Below, in pieces: positions 24,178 through 32,020 of a stretch of 64,000 nt of DNA. The stretch is from Weizmannia acidilactici (GTDB lineage Bacteria > Bacillota > Bacilli > Bacillales > Bacillaceae_C), in the NCBI RefSeq assembly GCF_008974225.1, contig NZ_BKZR01000013.1, forward strand, positions 13,552 to 77,551, written 5' to 3'. A program made the translations under genes and the position numbers. Below the pieces are notes generated by a model that was not told the origin of the DNA, searched no databases, and was given only the letters and a program-made list of their open reading frames with translations. Every line of letters begins with the position of its first letter. Position 1 is the first letter of the stretch.

Positions 24178-24696
24178 TTACTTCTTCTCGTTTTTTGGTG
24201 CAAGTACTAAGAACATGCTGCGTCCGTCCATTTTCGGTTTGGACTCGATTGTGCCTACTTCCGCACATGCCTCGGCAAACCGGTCCAACACGCGCTGACC
24301 AATTTCTTTATGGGTAATGGCGCGGCCTTTGAAACGGATCGATGCTTTTACCTTATCACCTTTTTCTAAAAACTTAATGGCATTGCGAAGTTTCGTATTA
24401 AAGTCATGTTCTTCGATGGTCGGACTCAAACGAACTTCTTTCACGTTGATGATTTTTTGTTTTTTGCGTGCTTCCCTGTCTTTTTTCTGCATTTCAAAAC
24501 GGTATTTGCCGTAATCCATGATGCGGGCGACAGGCGGTTTTGCGTTCGGTGCAACAAGCACGAGGTCTAGATTGGCGCGAGCAGCAATATCCAATGCTTC
24601 GTTCCGGGATTTAACCCCCATTTGTTCTCCGTTTTGGCCGATTAAACGGACTTCGCGGGCACGAATGCCTTCGTTAACCATCATGTCTTTGCTAAT
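24178..24696 (-). CDS. infC: Translation initiation factor IF-3, with AUU start codon
   Basis: IF-3 keeps the 30S subunit free and checks start codons. The frame contains MMVNEGIRAREVRLIG preceded in frame by ATT-ATT-AGC-AAA-GAC. GGAGGTG lies 7 bases before the ATT at 24696, giving 172 residues. This matches the known AUU starts of infC in B. subtilis and E. coli, where poor initiation makes infC sensitive to its own product. Domains: N-terminal 1-75, linker around RFEMQKKDREARKKQK, C-terminal with KASIRFKGRAITHKEIG. First gene of the operon. Confidence 0.94.
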   Translation of the reverse strand: MSKDMMVNEGIRAREVRLIGQNGEQMGVKSRNEALDIAARANLDLVLVAPNAKPPVARIMDYGKYRFEMQKKDREARKKQKIINVKEVRLSPTIEEHDFNTKLRNAIKFLEKGDKVKASIRFKGRAITHKEIGQRVLDRFAEACAEVGTIESKPKMDGRSMFLVLAPKNEKK

Positions 24697-24699
24697 AAT

Positions 24700-24936
24700 G
24701 AGCCACCTCCAAGTTTATTTCCAATCCCATGCTCCGGATCGAGCGCGATTGAATATATCGCTTGCGAAAATACCCTTTAACGCACTGCATACGAAAAAAG
24801 CGCAGGAAAAGGCACCCGCGCTTAGCATATTCATAGCCATAAACGTCTTGATCCAAACCTGGCAACTGCACAAAATGCGTCAACAGGTGAGAAGCGGGCT
24901 GCTCCTTCTTTCCACAAACTTATATTCAATTCCACC
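24700..24936 (-). promoter_or_regulatory. L20-type autoregulatory leader of infC-rpmI-rplT
   Basis: The roughly 240-base untranslated leader from the promoter at 24942-24970 ends in a complete attenuator (next entry) about 100 bases before infC. In bacilli L20 binds this leader and promotes termination. The binding fold itself is inferred from position, length and the attenuator, not from a full structure. Confidence 0.75.
24794..24822 (-). terminator. Attenuator in the infC leader
   Basis: Minus strand: AGCGCGGG pairs with CCTGCGCT (one G-U) around 8 bases, then six T. It is located upstream of infC, so termination here would shut off the whole operon. Confidence 0.85.
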
Positions 24937-24941
24937 ACAAT

Positions 24942-24970
24942 ACTATATCATGTTATGCATGTACTGTCAA
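24942..24970 (-). promoter_or_regulatory. SigA promoter of infC-rpmI-rplT
   Basis: Minus strand: perfect TTGACA, 17-base spacer, TATAGT. Confidence 0.85.
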
Positions 24971-25061
24971 ATGGTACAGACAGCCTTGGATGCGGCTTAG
25001 CTCAACGGAAAATATCGTATCAAAATTGCACGGCGATTGCAACAGTTTTTTTCAAAACACC

Positions 25062-25097
25062 AAAAAAATCAGACCGTCTCCGGGCCTGATTTTTTTG
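25062..25097 (-). terminator. Intrinsic terminator of thrS
   Basis: Minus strand: AATCAGGCC pairs with GGTCTGATT (one G-U), followed by a run of seven T. It lies 5 bases after the thrS stop. Confidence 0.88.
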
Positions 25098-25101
25098 GTT
25101 A

Positions 25102-27027
25102 TCACCGTTTTACTTCTTCTTTGATTTTGGCAAGGAAGCTTTCAAACGGAACGGTTTCCGATTTTTTCTCACCATACTTGCGGACGTTGACGGCATTTTC
25201 GTTTACTTCCTGGTCGCCGACAACGAGCGCATACGGGATTTTTTGCACCTGGGCTTCACGGATCCGGTAGCCCAATTTCTCATCACGCGCATCGAGTTCC
25301 ACGCGGATCCCTTCCGCTTTGAGCGCATCTGCAATTTTGCGCGCGTAATCATAATGGGCGTCCGGCGATACCGGGATGACCTGGATCTGCACCGGCGCAA
25401 GCCATGTCGGGAATGCGCCTTTGTACTCTTCGATCAGGTAAGCGACAAAACGTTCCATTGTCGACACGACGCCGCGGTGGATAACAACCGGGCGGTGCGG
25501 TTTGCCGTCTTCCCCGACATAAGTCAAATCGAAGCGTTCCGGCAGCAGGAAGTCGAGCTGCACGGTCGACAGCGTTTCGTCTTTTCCGAGCGCGGTACGG
25601 ACCTGTACGTCGAGTTTCGGACCGTAGAAAGCGGCTTCGCCTTCCGCTTCATAGTAGTCAAAGCCGAATTCGTCCATTGTTTCTTTTAGCATTGACTGGG
25701 CTTTATTCCACATTTCATCATCGTCATAGTACTTGTCTGTGTTTTCCGGATCGCGGTACGAAAGGCGGAATGAATAATCGGTAATGTTGAAATCTTTATA
25801 AACGGCAAGGATCAGCTCAACGACGCGTTTGAATTCTTCTTTAATTTGGTCCGGGCGCACGAAAATATGGGCGTCATTCAACGTCATGCCGCGTACGCGT
25901 TGCAGGCCGGAGAGCGCACCTGACATTTCATAACGGTGCATCAGCCCAAGCTCCGCTATCCGGATCGGTAGTTCACGGTAGCTGTGGATCGTATTTTTAT
26001 ACACCATCATATGGTGCGGGCAGTTCATCGGGCGCAGCACCAGTTCTTCATTGTCCATTTTCATGACCGGGAACATATCATCCTGGTAGTGGTCCCAGTG
26101 GCCGCTCGTTTTATACAGGTCCACGCTGCCGAGCACCGGGGTGTATACATGGTCATAGCCCAGCTTTACTTCTTTATCAACAATATACCTTTCAATCGTG
26201 CGGCGGATCGTTGCACCTTTAGGCAGCCAGAGCGGCAAACCTTGGCCGACTTTTTGTGAAGTCGTAAAAAGTTCCAGCTCTTTCCCGATTTTCCTATGGT
26301 CGCGTTCTTTTGCTTCCTCCAGGAATTTCAAATGGGCTTCCAAGTCTTCCTTCTTGAAGAAGGCCGTGCCGTATATGCGTTGCATCATTTTGTTGTTGCT
26401 GTCGCCGCGCCAGTATGCGCCGGCAATGCTCAACAGTTTGAATTCCTTGATTTTTCCGGTCGACGGCACATGGACGCCGCGGCACAGGTCAAAAAATTCG
26501 CCTTGCTCGTAAATCGTGACCGTTTCATCTTCCGGAATCGCATCAATCAATTCAAGCTTATATTCATCGTCTGCAAAAAGCTTTTTCGCTTCTTCCCGGG
26601 TTACAACTTTGCGGACAACTTCGAGATTTTCCCCGACAATTTTCTTCATTTCTTTTTCGATCTTTGGAAGGTCTTCCGGCGTGATCGAAACATCCAAATC
26701 CATGTCATAGAAAAAGCCGTTTTCGATCACCGGACCGACGCCGAGCTTCACATTGCCGAACAGACGTCGTACTGCCTGCGCCATTAAGTGCGCCGTACTA
26801 TGGCGGAGAATTTCAAGCGCATCCTCGTGCTCCGGGGTCACGATTTCAATTGCACCATCTTCTTTAATCGGTGTGCGCAAATCGATCAGTTTTCCGTTCA
26901 ATTTTCCGGCAAGCGCCTTTTTCTTGAGCCCCGGGCTGATCGAAGCGGCAATATCTTCCGTTGTTGTTCCATTTGGAAATTCCTTGACTGCGCCGTCAGG
27001 AAATGCCATTTTCAATACATCTGCCAT
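25102..27027 (-). CDS. thrS: Threonyl-tRNA synthetase
   Basis: Charges tRNA-Thr. It has 641 residues from ATG 27027 (GGAG 8 bases upstream; a GTG 9 bases earlier overlaps the Shine-Dalgarno sequence). N-terminal TGS domain (about 1-62), editing/second additional domain with the HSTAHLMAQA motif (about 75), class II catalytic core with RPMNCPHHMMVYK (zinc Cys), HRYEMSGALSGLQRVRGM, TLNDAHIFVRPDQ and HRGVVSTMERFVAYLIEE, and anticodon-binding domain (about 540-641). A T-box leader lies upstream, the usual control for thrS in bacilli. Confidence 0.97.
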   Translation of the reverse strand: MADVLKMAFPDGAVKEFPNGTTTEDIAASISPGLKKKALAGKLNGKLIDLRTPIKEDGAIEIVTPEHEDALEILRHSTAHLMAQAVRRLFGNVKLGVGPVIENGFFYDMDLDVSITPEDLPKIEKEMKKIVGENLEVVRKVVTREEAKKLFADDEYKLELIDAIPEDETVTIYEQGEFFDLCRGVHVPSTGKIKEFKLLSIAGAYWRGDSNNKMMQRIYGTAFFKKEDLEAHLKFLEEAKERDHRKIGKELELFTTSQKVGQGLPLWLPKGATIRRTIERYIVDKEVKLGYDHVYTPVLGSVDLYKTSGHWDHYQDDMFPVMKMDNEELVLRPMNCPHHMMVYKNTIHSYRELPIRIAELGLMHRYEMSGALSGLQRVRGMTLNDAHIFVRPDQIKEEFKRVVELILAVYKDFNITDYSFRLSYRDPENTDKYYDDDEMWNKAQSMLKETMDEFGFDYYEAEGEAAFYGPKLDVQVRTALGKDETLSTVQLDFLLPERFDLTYVGEDGKPHRPVVIHRGVVSTMERFVAYLIEEYKGAFPTWLAPVQIQVIPVSPDAHYDYARKIADALKAEGIRVELDARDEKLGYRIREAQVQKIPYALVVGDQEVNENAVNVRKYGEKKSETVPFESFLAKIKEEVKR

Positions 27028-27054
27028 ATGTACCACTCCTTTACAAAAATAAAA

Positions 27055-27309
27055 ACCCGCCCCTCATCAAGGGACGAGTTTGTTACACGCGGTTCCACCC
27101 TCATTTCCACGCTAAAAAAGCGCGGCTTCATTTTGATAACGGAAATTTCCGCCAACCGCTACTGTTTGGTTCACGGCTGAAGTTCAGAGGCGGTAAGCAT
27201 TCAATCGTGCCGGAAAGCTTGCAGCCAAAGGCTTTCCTCTCTGAAAGGCCGTAACAGAATACTGTTGTCCCCATCATCACATTGACTTTTTCATGCCATT
27301 TCAAATATG
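27055..27309 (-). promoter_or_regulatory. T-box leader of thrS
   Basis: Minus strand contains GGGTGGAACCGCG (27110-27098), the T-box core, followed by a terminator (ACTCGTCCC with GGGGCGGGT, then TTTTT) just upstream of thrS. An ACC codon at 27194-27192 is a reasonable Thr specifier, but stem I was not fully folded. Confidence 0.9.
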
Positions 27310-27315
27310 TAAGAT

Positions 27316-27344
27316 ATTATAGAAGTTTGCGGCGAAAAAATCAA
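27316..27344 (-). promoter_or_regulatory. SigA promoter of the thrS leader
   Basis: Minus strand: TTGATT, 17-base spacer, TATAAT, about 290 bases upstream of thrS. Confidence 0.75.
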
Positions 27345-27358
27345 GGGATGGAAAACAA

Positions 27359-28195
27359 TTATTCGTTGGCGGCATGCTGTTCATGCAGGAAATGGGCCCG
27401 GCTTTTTACGTTCACGCGTTCTTCAAATATATTGCAAATCGTCCGGATCAGCGCATGGTCCGGGTTATCCGTGTAGATTTCAATCTTTGCGGGCGAAATC
27501 GACAAAAGCGGCGCAATCGTGGCGGAATCAATATAAACGGGATGGTTGGTAAGCAGCCTGCGGTCAATCATTTCATCCAGCTCTTCCCTAGTAATTTCCC
27601 GAAATTGTTCATTGTAAAATTTTGCCTGCTCTCCGAGGCAAAGCTTTACCGTTTCTTTTTTCGGCTCTTTTTGTTTCAAATAATCCCGGAGGCTTTGAAT
27701 AAAAATCTGGTATTCCTGTTCCATTTTATATTCATCGATGGCAATCCCGACATAATTGTCAAGTGCATCGAAATAAGCCTTTAATCGGAATGTCAGCAAA
27801 GAATCAATTGGCAGCGTGCCTTCTCCGCCAAGCAGCGGCCCGACTGCTTTCCCGATTTCCCGGCATTCATCAATTTCCCCTGCCAGAACCGTTAATTCCG
27901 GCCGCTCCCCTTTTAACATGCCGACAACAATTTCGAGAATGCGGTTTTGTTCTTCTTCCGCCTGAAAAAAATAAAAATGTTTTAATTGCCCGCGGATCCA
28001 CCCATTTCTCTTTTTCTGTATAATAAAATCGACGACAGCCCGTTTGAGTTCCTGTTCACTGCCGGAAACCTTAAGGGAGTAGTTTTTTTGCCCCGGCAGC
28101 GCCACTTCCCGGATCTGCACGTCCCCGCCGCATTGTCTTGTAAAATATTCCTTTACCCACAGCGCATCTTCCTTGTCTTTGAATAGGAATTCCAA
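27359..28195 (-). CDS. ytxC: YtxC-family sporulation-associated protein
   Basis: Conserved protein of spore formers with unknown biochemical role. It has 278 residues, appears soluble, and is acidic in the middle. Recognisable by position (between thrS and dnaI as in B. subtilis) and by the C-terminal region YIDSATIAPLLSISPAKIEI and HALIRTICNIFEERVNVK. The start is TTG 28195 preceded by GGGGGG. No domain with assigned chemistry is visible. Confidence 0.8.
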   Translation of the reverse strand: MEFLFKDKEDALWVKEYFTRQCGGDVQIREVALPGQKNYSLKVSGSEQELKRAVVDFIIQKKRNGWIRGQLKHFYFFQAEEEQNRILEIVVGMLKGERPELTVLAGEIDECREIGKAVGPLLGGEGTLPIDSLLTFRLKAYFDALDNYVGIAIDEYKMEQEYQIFIQSLRDYLKQKEPKKETVKLCLGEQAKFYNEQFREITREELDEMIDRRLLTNHPVYIDSATIAPLLSISPAKIEIYTDNPDHALIRTICNIFEERVNVKSRAHFLHEQHAANE

Positions 28196-28293
28196 TCCAA
28201 GCCCCCCTCATACGGTAAAACGTTCTCCACTGTTTTACCTTATGTATATGAAAGGGATTGGACAAATAGAAGAGGCTGTGCACGCAGGCAGGG

Positions 28294-28343
28294 AAAAAAG
28301 AAAGGGCCCGGCCCCGCTCTTTCTTACAGGGGTCATGCCCTTT
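28294..28343 (-). terminator. Intrinsic terminator at the end of dnaI
   Basis: Minus strand: AAAGGGC, overlapping the last dnaI codons, pairs with GCCCTTT, with an inner CCCC/GGGG stem, followed by CTTTTTT. Confidence 0.8.
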
Positions 28344-29277
28344 GGTTCAACCCTTCCATTTTAACAGGGACGGCGAGGTATTTGATACGTTCCAATACGC
28401 GCGCCGCTTTTAATTTTTCCTCTTCCCCGCGCTGTGTGTAAGTCAGGTGATACATTAACTCTTCATAGTTAAAATTCGATGTAAAAAATGTCGGAAGATC
28501 TTCCTGCATCCTGTATTGGAGAATCGGCCCGAGCACCTCATCCCGTGTCCAACTCGAGTTTGTTTCCGCCCCGATATCATCAAGCATCAATACCGGCACC
28601 GATTTGACCATCTCGAGTTTCTCCCCTGTGGAATGGTCACCGAGCGATTCCTTCATTTCACGGAAAAATTCCGGCACATACACAATTAAAGACGAAACCT
28701 GCTTCATATCGGCCAGCTGGTTTGCAATCGCCCCGAGCAAATACGATTTCCCGACGCCGAATTTGCCGTATAAATACAATCCTTTCATTTTTTTGCCAGG
28801 CTCGTATTCGCGGACAAAGCGTACGGCCAAATCATATGCAACGAGGCGGCCGGGATGGTCCAGCGAAAAATCGCCGAATGACGCCTCAAGGATGCTTTTC
28901 GGCATATGCATGCTTTGGATCAGCTTGCGCGTTTTATTTCGTTCATCTTCCAAAATTTTCTTTTGACATCTTTTATAGCGGATTTCAATATTGCCATTGT
29001 GCACAACGAGCTCCGGAACGTAACCTTTCATCAAATTCATGCACTGGTCAAGGCTTTTGCAGCGGCTGCAGTTTTTTTCCTGCGAAATATATTCATACAG
29101 TTTCATCCAGCTTTTTTCAATCATCGACCTGGTGACTTCGCCGCGGTGTTCGTCCAAAAATGCGCGGATTTCGGGGTGGGAGATAATTTCCCGCTTCATT
29201 TCTTCATACCGCTGCCGAAAACCTGGATTGGATGAAAGCCTTTTTAACGTCTCATTAATGTTTTCCACAGCCTTCAC
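28333..29277 (-). CDS. dnaI: Primosomal protein DnaI (helicase loader)
   Basis: AAA+ ATPase that loads the replicative helicase DnaC at origins and restarted forks. It has 314 residues. The N-terminal helicase-binding domain has a cysteine motif (CSRCKSLDQC near residue 70). The AAA+ part has Walker A GKFGVGKSYLLGAIA (about 170), Walker B VPVLMLDDIGAE (about 230) and sensor-type TFFTSNFNYEEL. The GTG start overlaps the dnaB stop (GTGA), so the two are translationally coupled. Confidence 0.95.
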   Translation of the reverse strand: MKAVENINETLKRLSSNPGFRQRYEEMKREIISHPEIRAFLDEHRGEVTRSMIEKSWMKLYEYISQEKNCSRCKSLDQCMNLMKGYVPELVVHNGNIEIRYKRCQKKILEDERNKTRKLIQSMHMPKSILEASFGDFSLDHPGRLVAYDLAVRFVREYEPGKKMKGLYLYGKFGVGKSYLLGAIANQLADMKQVSSLIVYVPEFFREMKESLGDHSTGEKLEMVKSVPVLMLDDIGAETNSSWTRDEVLGPILQYRMQEDLPTFFTSNFNYEELMYHLTYTQRGEEEKLKAARVLERIKYLAVPVKMEGLNQRA

Positions 29278-30671
29278 CCTTTCTTGTATTGTTCGCGTAT
29301 TTTTTCAAGCCTTTTTCTCTTTTCCTCCAGCGTTTCCCCGTCTTCCGCAACCGCTGCGGTTTTATTTATGGTTTCCTGTTCAAACCAATCCGGCAATTTT
29401 TCTGTTCGGATCGGCTTCCTTCGTGTTGCGGCCCTGTTTTCTTTGTCGTTCATCCACTGCTTGTACTGGCGGTCTTCTTTAATGGCCAGCTCCATCGCTT
29501 CCTTAACTGTCTTCAGTTTTTTGCGGGCCCAGTGGGATGCGACTTTTTCCAAATAACTCTTGGACAGTTTCATATCGGTTTTGAATAAAACATATTGGAT
29601 GAGCACATTCATGACGCCCGGTGGAAGCTGCTGGGCAAACATAACATCTTCAATGGCGGTAAGGTCCGCCTTTGACGGTTCGCTGCCGCCTGAAAAATCT
29701 ATCAGCATCTGGCGCGGGGACGTATTCTCCAGGTAATGGATTAATTTTTCTTCCTGCGTCTTTCCTTCATCCCGGGCATCCGACTTGTAGATTTCCGGCT
29801 GCAGGCGGTCAATGAGGCGCGGCAATTCTTCAGAGTGCTCGATCTGGTACCAGTCGCGCGCGGTTTTCCGCAGCTCGTCAACCCGAATTTCCTGCTCAGG
29901 CGTTAGAGCGCTCAATAATATTTGTTTCATTTCCAATTCATTAATATCATATAAAAACGACAGCTTTACAATCGCTTCTTTTACTTCGGGCGTAATGGCG
30001 CGCAGCGGGATGACCGCATCGCGCAGACCCGCATACAAAATATCGAAATTGAAATGGGTGTTTTCGATTTTGATGGCTGAAGCAGAGTTTTTCCCGATAT
30101 ACCGGCGGTTTTTTTCGAGCCGGCTCAGTTCCTGCGCTTCGGTGTCATTCAGCACTTCAGGGCCGATTTTTGCGGCATACACATCCTGGAAGGAGCGAGT
30201 GATTTCCCGATATTCGCCAGGTTCGACGGCACGGTCTGAGAAAAAGTTTTTCAGCCGCAGAAAATGCGTCCTGCCCAATTGCCGGTACAAAAAGACGTTC
30301 AACAGCCCGTCGTTGAAAAACTGTTCCGGCGACAGGGGCGGCTGCAGTTCATAAATAAACGTGCGGATATCGCCGCTAGTTTTGATAAACGTCTTCAACA
30401 GCCCGATGCCCTCCAGCTTCAGCCGGGCTTCATAAATGTCGGACAGATTCATTGATAAAAAATTCATGAGATGGTAATGGTTCCAGTCTTCGGACCATAA
30501 ACGGTTGATTTCCACTTCATTCCACAATGTCATATACAGACTGTAGCATTGCGGCCCGATCAAAGGCTGGTATAAAAGCGAAATGACCTTTTGATCATAG
30601 TCCTGCAGCAGACCGTTTAACGCTACCTGGTAACGGTCTGCCGGCTGAATTTCGTTCCAAATCTGTTTCAT
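29274..30671 (-). CDS. dnaB: Replication initiation/membrane attachment protein DnaB
   Basis: Bacillus DnaB (not the helicase) acts with DnaD and DnaI in primosome assembly at oriC. It has 465 residues from ATG 30671, which has GGAG 8 bases upstream; the GTG 9 bases earlier lies on the Shine-Dalgarno sequence. Recognised by the N-terminal region YQVALNGLLQDYDQKVISLLYQPLIG and the C-terminal DnaB/DnaD-type domain (LIQYVLFKTDMKLSKSYLEKVASHWARKKLKTVKEAM). It lies 14 bases after nrdR and overlaps dnaI by 4 bases. Confidence 0.94.
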   Translation of the reverse strand: MKQIWNEIQPADRYQVALNGLLQDYDQKVISLLYQPLIGPQCYSLYMTLWNEVEINRLWSEDWNHYHLMNFLSMNLSDIYEARLKLEGIGLLKTFIKTSGDIRTFIYELQPPLSPEQFFNDGLLNVFLYRQLGRTHFLRLKNFFSDRAVEPGEYREITRSFQDVYAAKIGPEVLNDTEAQELSRLEKNRRYIGKNSASAIKIENTHFNFDILYAGLRDAVIPLRAITPEVKEAIVKLSFLYDINELEMKQILLSALTPEQEIRVDELRKTARDWYQIEHSEELPRLIDRLQPEIYKSDARDEGKTQEEKLIHYLENTSPRQMLIDFSGGSEPSKADLTAIEDVMFAQQLPPGVMNVLIQYVLFKTDMKLSKSYLEKVASHWARKKLKTVKEAMELAIKEDRQYKQWMNDKENRAATRRKPIRTEKLPDWFEQETINKTAAVAEDGETLEEKRKRLEKIREQYKKG

Positions 30672-30685
30672 AAAGGGCACTCCGT

Positions 30686-31144
30686 TTAAGCATTCTTGTT
30701 CAGCAGTTCTTTCAGTTCATCCAAAAAGACGTTTAAATCTTTAAATTGACGGTAAACGGACGCAAAGCGGACATAAGCCACTTCATCGACTTCTGCCAGT
30801 CTGTCCATGACCATTTCCCCGATCAGGCTTGATTTGACTTCCGTGTAGCCTTGCCTGCGGATTTCTTTTTCAATGTCCATTGACATTTTCTCCAGCTGTT
30901 CCAGGGATACCGGACGCTTTTCGCACGCCTTGATCAACCCGCGCAAAATTTTCTCGCGGTTAAATTCTTCCCGGTTGCCGTCCTTTTTCACGACGATCAG
31001 CGGGGTTTCTTCCACTTTTTCAAAAGTGGTAAAACGGTAAGAACAGTCTTCGCATTCGCGCCTTCTCCTGATCGAACGCCCTTCGTCCACTGGCCTGGAA
31101 TCAATGACACGCGTATTGTTGCTATGGCAAGACGGACATTTCAT
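30686..31144 (-). CDS. nrdR: Transcriptional repressor NrdR
   Basis: Nucleotide-sensing repressor of ribonucleotide reductase genes. It has 152 residues: an N-terminal zinc ribbon (MKCPSCHSNN and CEDCSYRFTTFE), then an ATP-cone (VVKKDGNREEFNREKILRGL and onward, about 45-135). It heads the nrdR-dnaB-dnaI cluster, linking dNTP supply and replication initiation in one transcription unit. Confidence 0.97.
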   Translation of the reverse strand: MKCPSCHSNNTRVIDSRPVDEGRSIRRRRECEDCSYRFTTFEKVEETPLIVVKKDGNREEFNREKILRGLIKACEKRPVSLEQLEKMSMDIEKEIRRQGYTEVKSSLIGEMVMDRLAEVDEVAYVRFASVYRQFKDLNVFLDELKELLNKNA

Positions 31145-31251
31145 ATTAACACTCCGTTCCTATACATTCTTACCTCCATCATATATAAAAGAAGCCGAAT
31201 AGACAACTTATTGCCATTAAAAAACGGGATGAAAAATCACCCCGTCGAACA

Positions 31252-31635
31252 TCATCCTTTATTGGCTTTGCTTGCAACGTCCATTTTCACTGGACCCATA
31301 CCGCGCGGAAGCTCGATTGTTTCCCTCGAAGTTGCCCCCAATTTTTCCGCAATATAATTGGCTGCCACTTTTGGATCCAAATGGCCGCAAGTATAGACGT
31401 CAATACTTGCATAACCGTGTTCCGGGAAGCTGTGGATCGTTAAATGCGATTCGGAAATAATGACGACCCCGCTTACGCCCTGGGGCGCAAATTTGTGGAA
31501 TGCGACCTCGCGGATTTCAGCGCCCGATTTCAATGCTGCGTCGACAAACAATTGCTCAATATAATCCATATCATTCAGCTTGTCTGCATCGCAGCCCCAC
31601 AATTCTTCAATAACATGACGACCCATGGTTTCCAT
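31252..31635 (-). CDS. speD: S-adenosylmethionine decarboxylase proenzyme
   Basis: Makes decarboxylated SAM, the aminopropyl donor for spermidine. It has 127 residues. The self-cleavage site that creates the pyruvoyl group is in SESHLTIHSFPEHGYASIDV (Glu-Ser, near residue 63), with the processing His a few residues on and the catalytic Cys in DVYTCG. Start ATG 31635 has AAGGGGG 7 bases upstream. No spermidine synthase gene is adjacent. A structured 160-base leader precedes it. Confidence 0.96.
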   Translation of the reverse strand: METMGRHVIEELWGCDADKLNDMDYIEQLFVDAALKSGAEIREVAFHKFAPQGVSGVVIISESHLTIHSFPEHGYASIDVYTCGHLDPKVAANYIAEKLGATSRETIELPRGMGPVKMDVASKANKG

Positions 31636-31796
31636 GATCGTTCCCCCTTTACATGAATTTAGCGACCTAAAATACTCAAGTCACTTACTTGCCACTACCA
31701 CGGGGGAAAGTTAGTCCTAAGAGGTCCTAACCCTTTAAGTAGTCGCAATGAAAAAGCCTAACTTCATTTTCATGCGTGATTCATCAGAAGTTCACG
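31636..31796 (-). ncRNA. Structured speD leader, candidate cis-regulatory RNA
   Basis: On the minus strand GCGAC-TACTTAA (31746-31735) can pair with TTGAGTA (31679-31673) and GTCGC (31666-31662). Inside lies a hairpin, GTTAG (31731-31727) with CTAAC (31714-31710) plus an inner CCT/AGG. Next to it TTCCCCC (31708-31702) is perfectly complementary to GGGGGAA (31647-31641), the speD Shine-Dalgarno sequence, which lies 3' of the outer stem. That layout would be a pseudoknot hiding the ribosome site. Function is inferred; a ligand such as SAM or a polyamine is speculation. Confidence 0.5.
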
Positions 31797-31802
31797 GAAA
31801 AT

Positions 31803-31831
31803 AGTATACTGATTTTGCCCGGTAAATGCAA
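31803..31831 (-). promoter_or_regulatory. Candidate SigA promoter of speD
   Basis: Minus strand: TTGCAT, 17-base spacer, TATACT. The start point would be about 160 bases upstream of speD, giving the structured leader. Confidence 0.6.
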
Positions 31832-31849
31832 TCATTGTTTTTTTGATTT

Positions 31850-31955
31850 ATGCCGTGTTCTCATTGCGAAAGCCGCTTCTTTCCGCGGGGCTCCCCGCGT
31901 TGCCCGCTGCGGGGTTCGCTCGGCCTTCTTATCCCTTAGTGCCTCGTGGATGGCC
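31850..31955. repeat. GC-rich palindromic remnant, possible dispersed Bacillaceae repeat
   Basis: The segment between the gapB terminator and the speD promoter contains CTTTCCGCGGGGCTCCCCGCG and GCTGCGGGG, and is clearly more GC-rich than the surrounding intergenic DNA. It resembles the short palindromic extragenic repeats common in Bacillaceae genomes. No coding frame. The identity is a guess from pattern. Confidence 0.35.
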
Positions 31956-31961
31956 TGTATA

Positions 31962-32014
31962 TAAAAAACCGGTTGCAGCATTCAAACCGCCAATGGTTTG
32001 GACACCGCACCGGC
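31962..32014 (-). terminator. Long-stem intrinsic terminator of gapB
   Basis: Minus strand: GCCGGTGCGGTGTCCAAACC pairs with short interruptions to GGTTTGAATGCTGCAACCGG, followed by six T. Confidence 0.9.
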
Positions 32015-32020
32015 TTTCCA

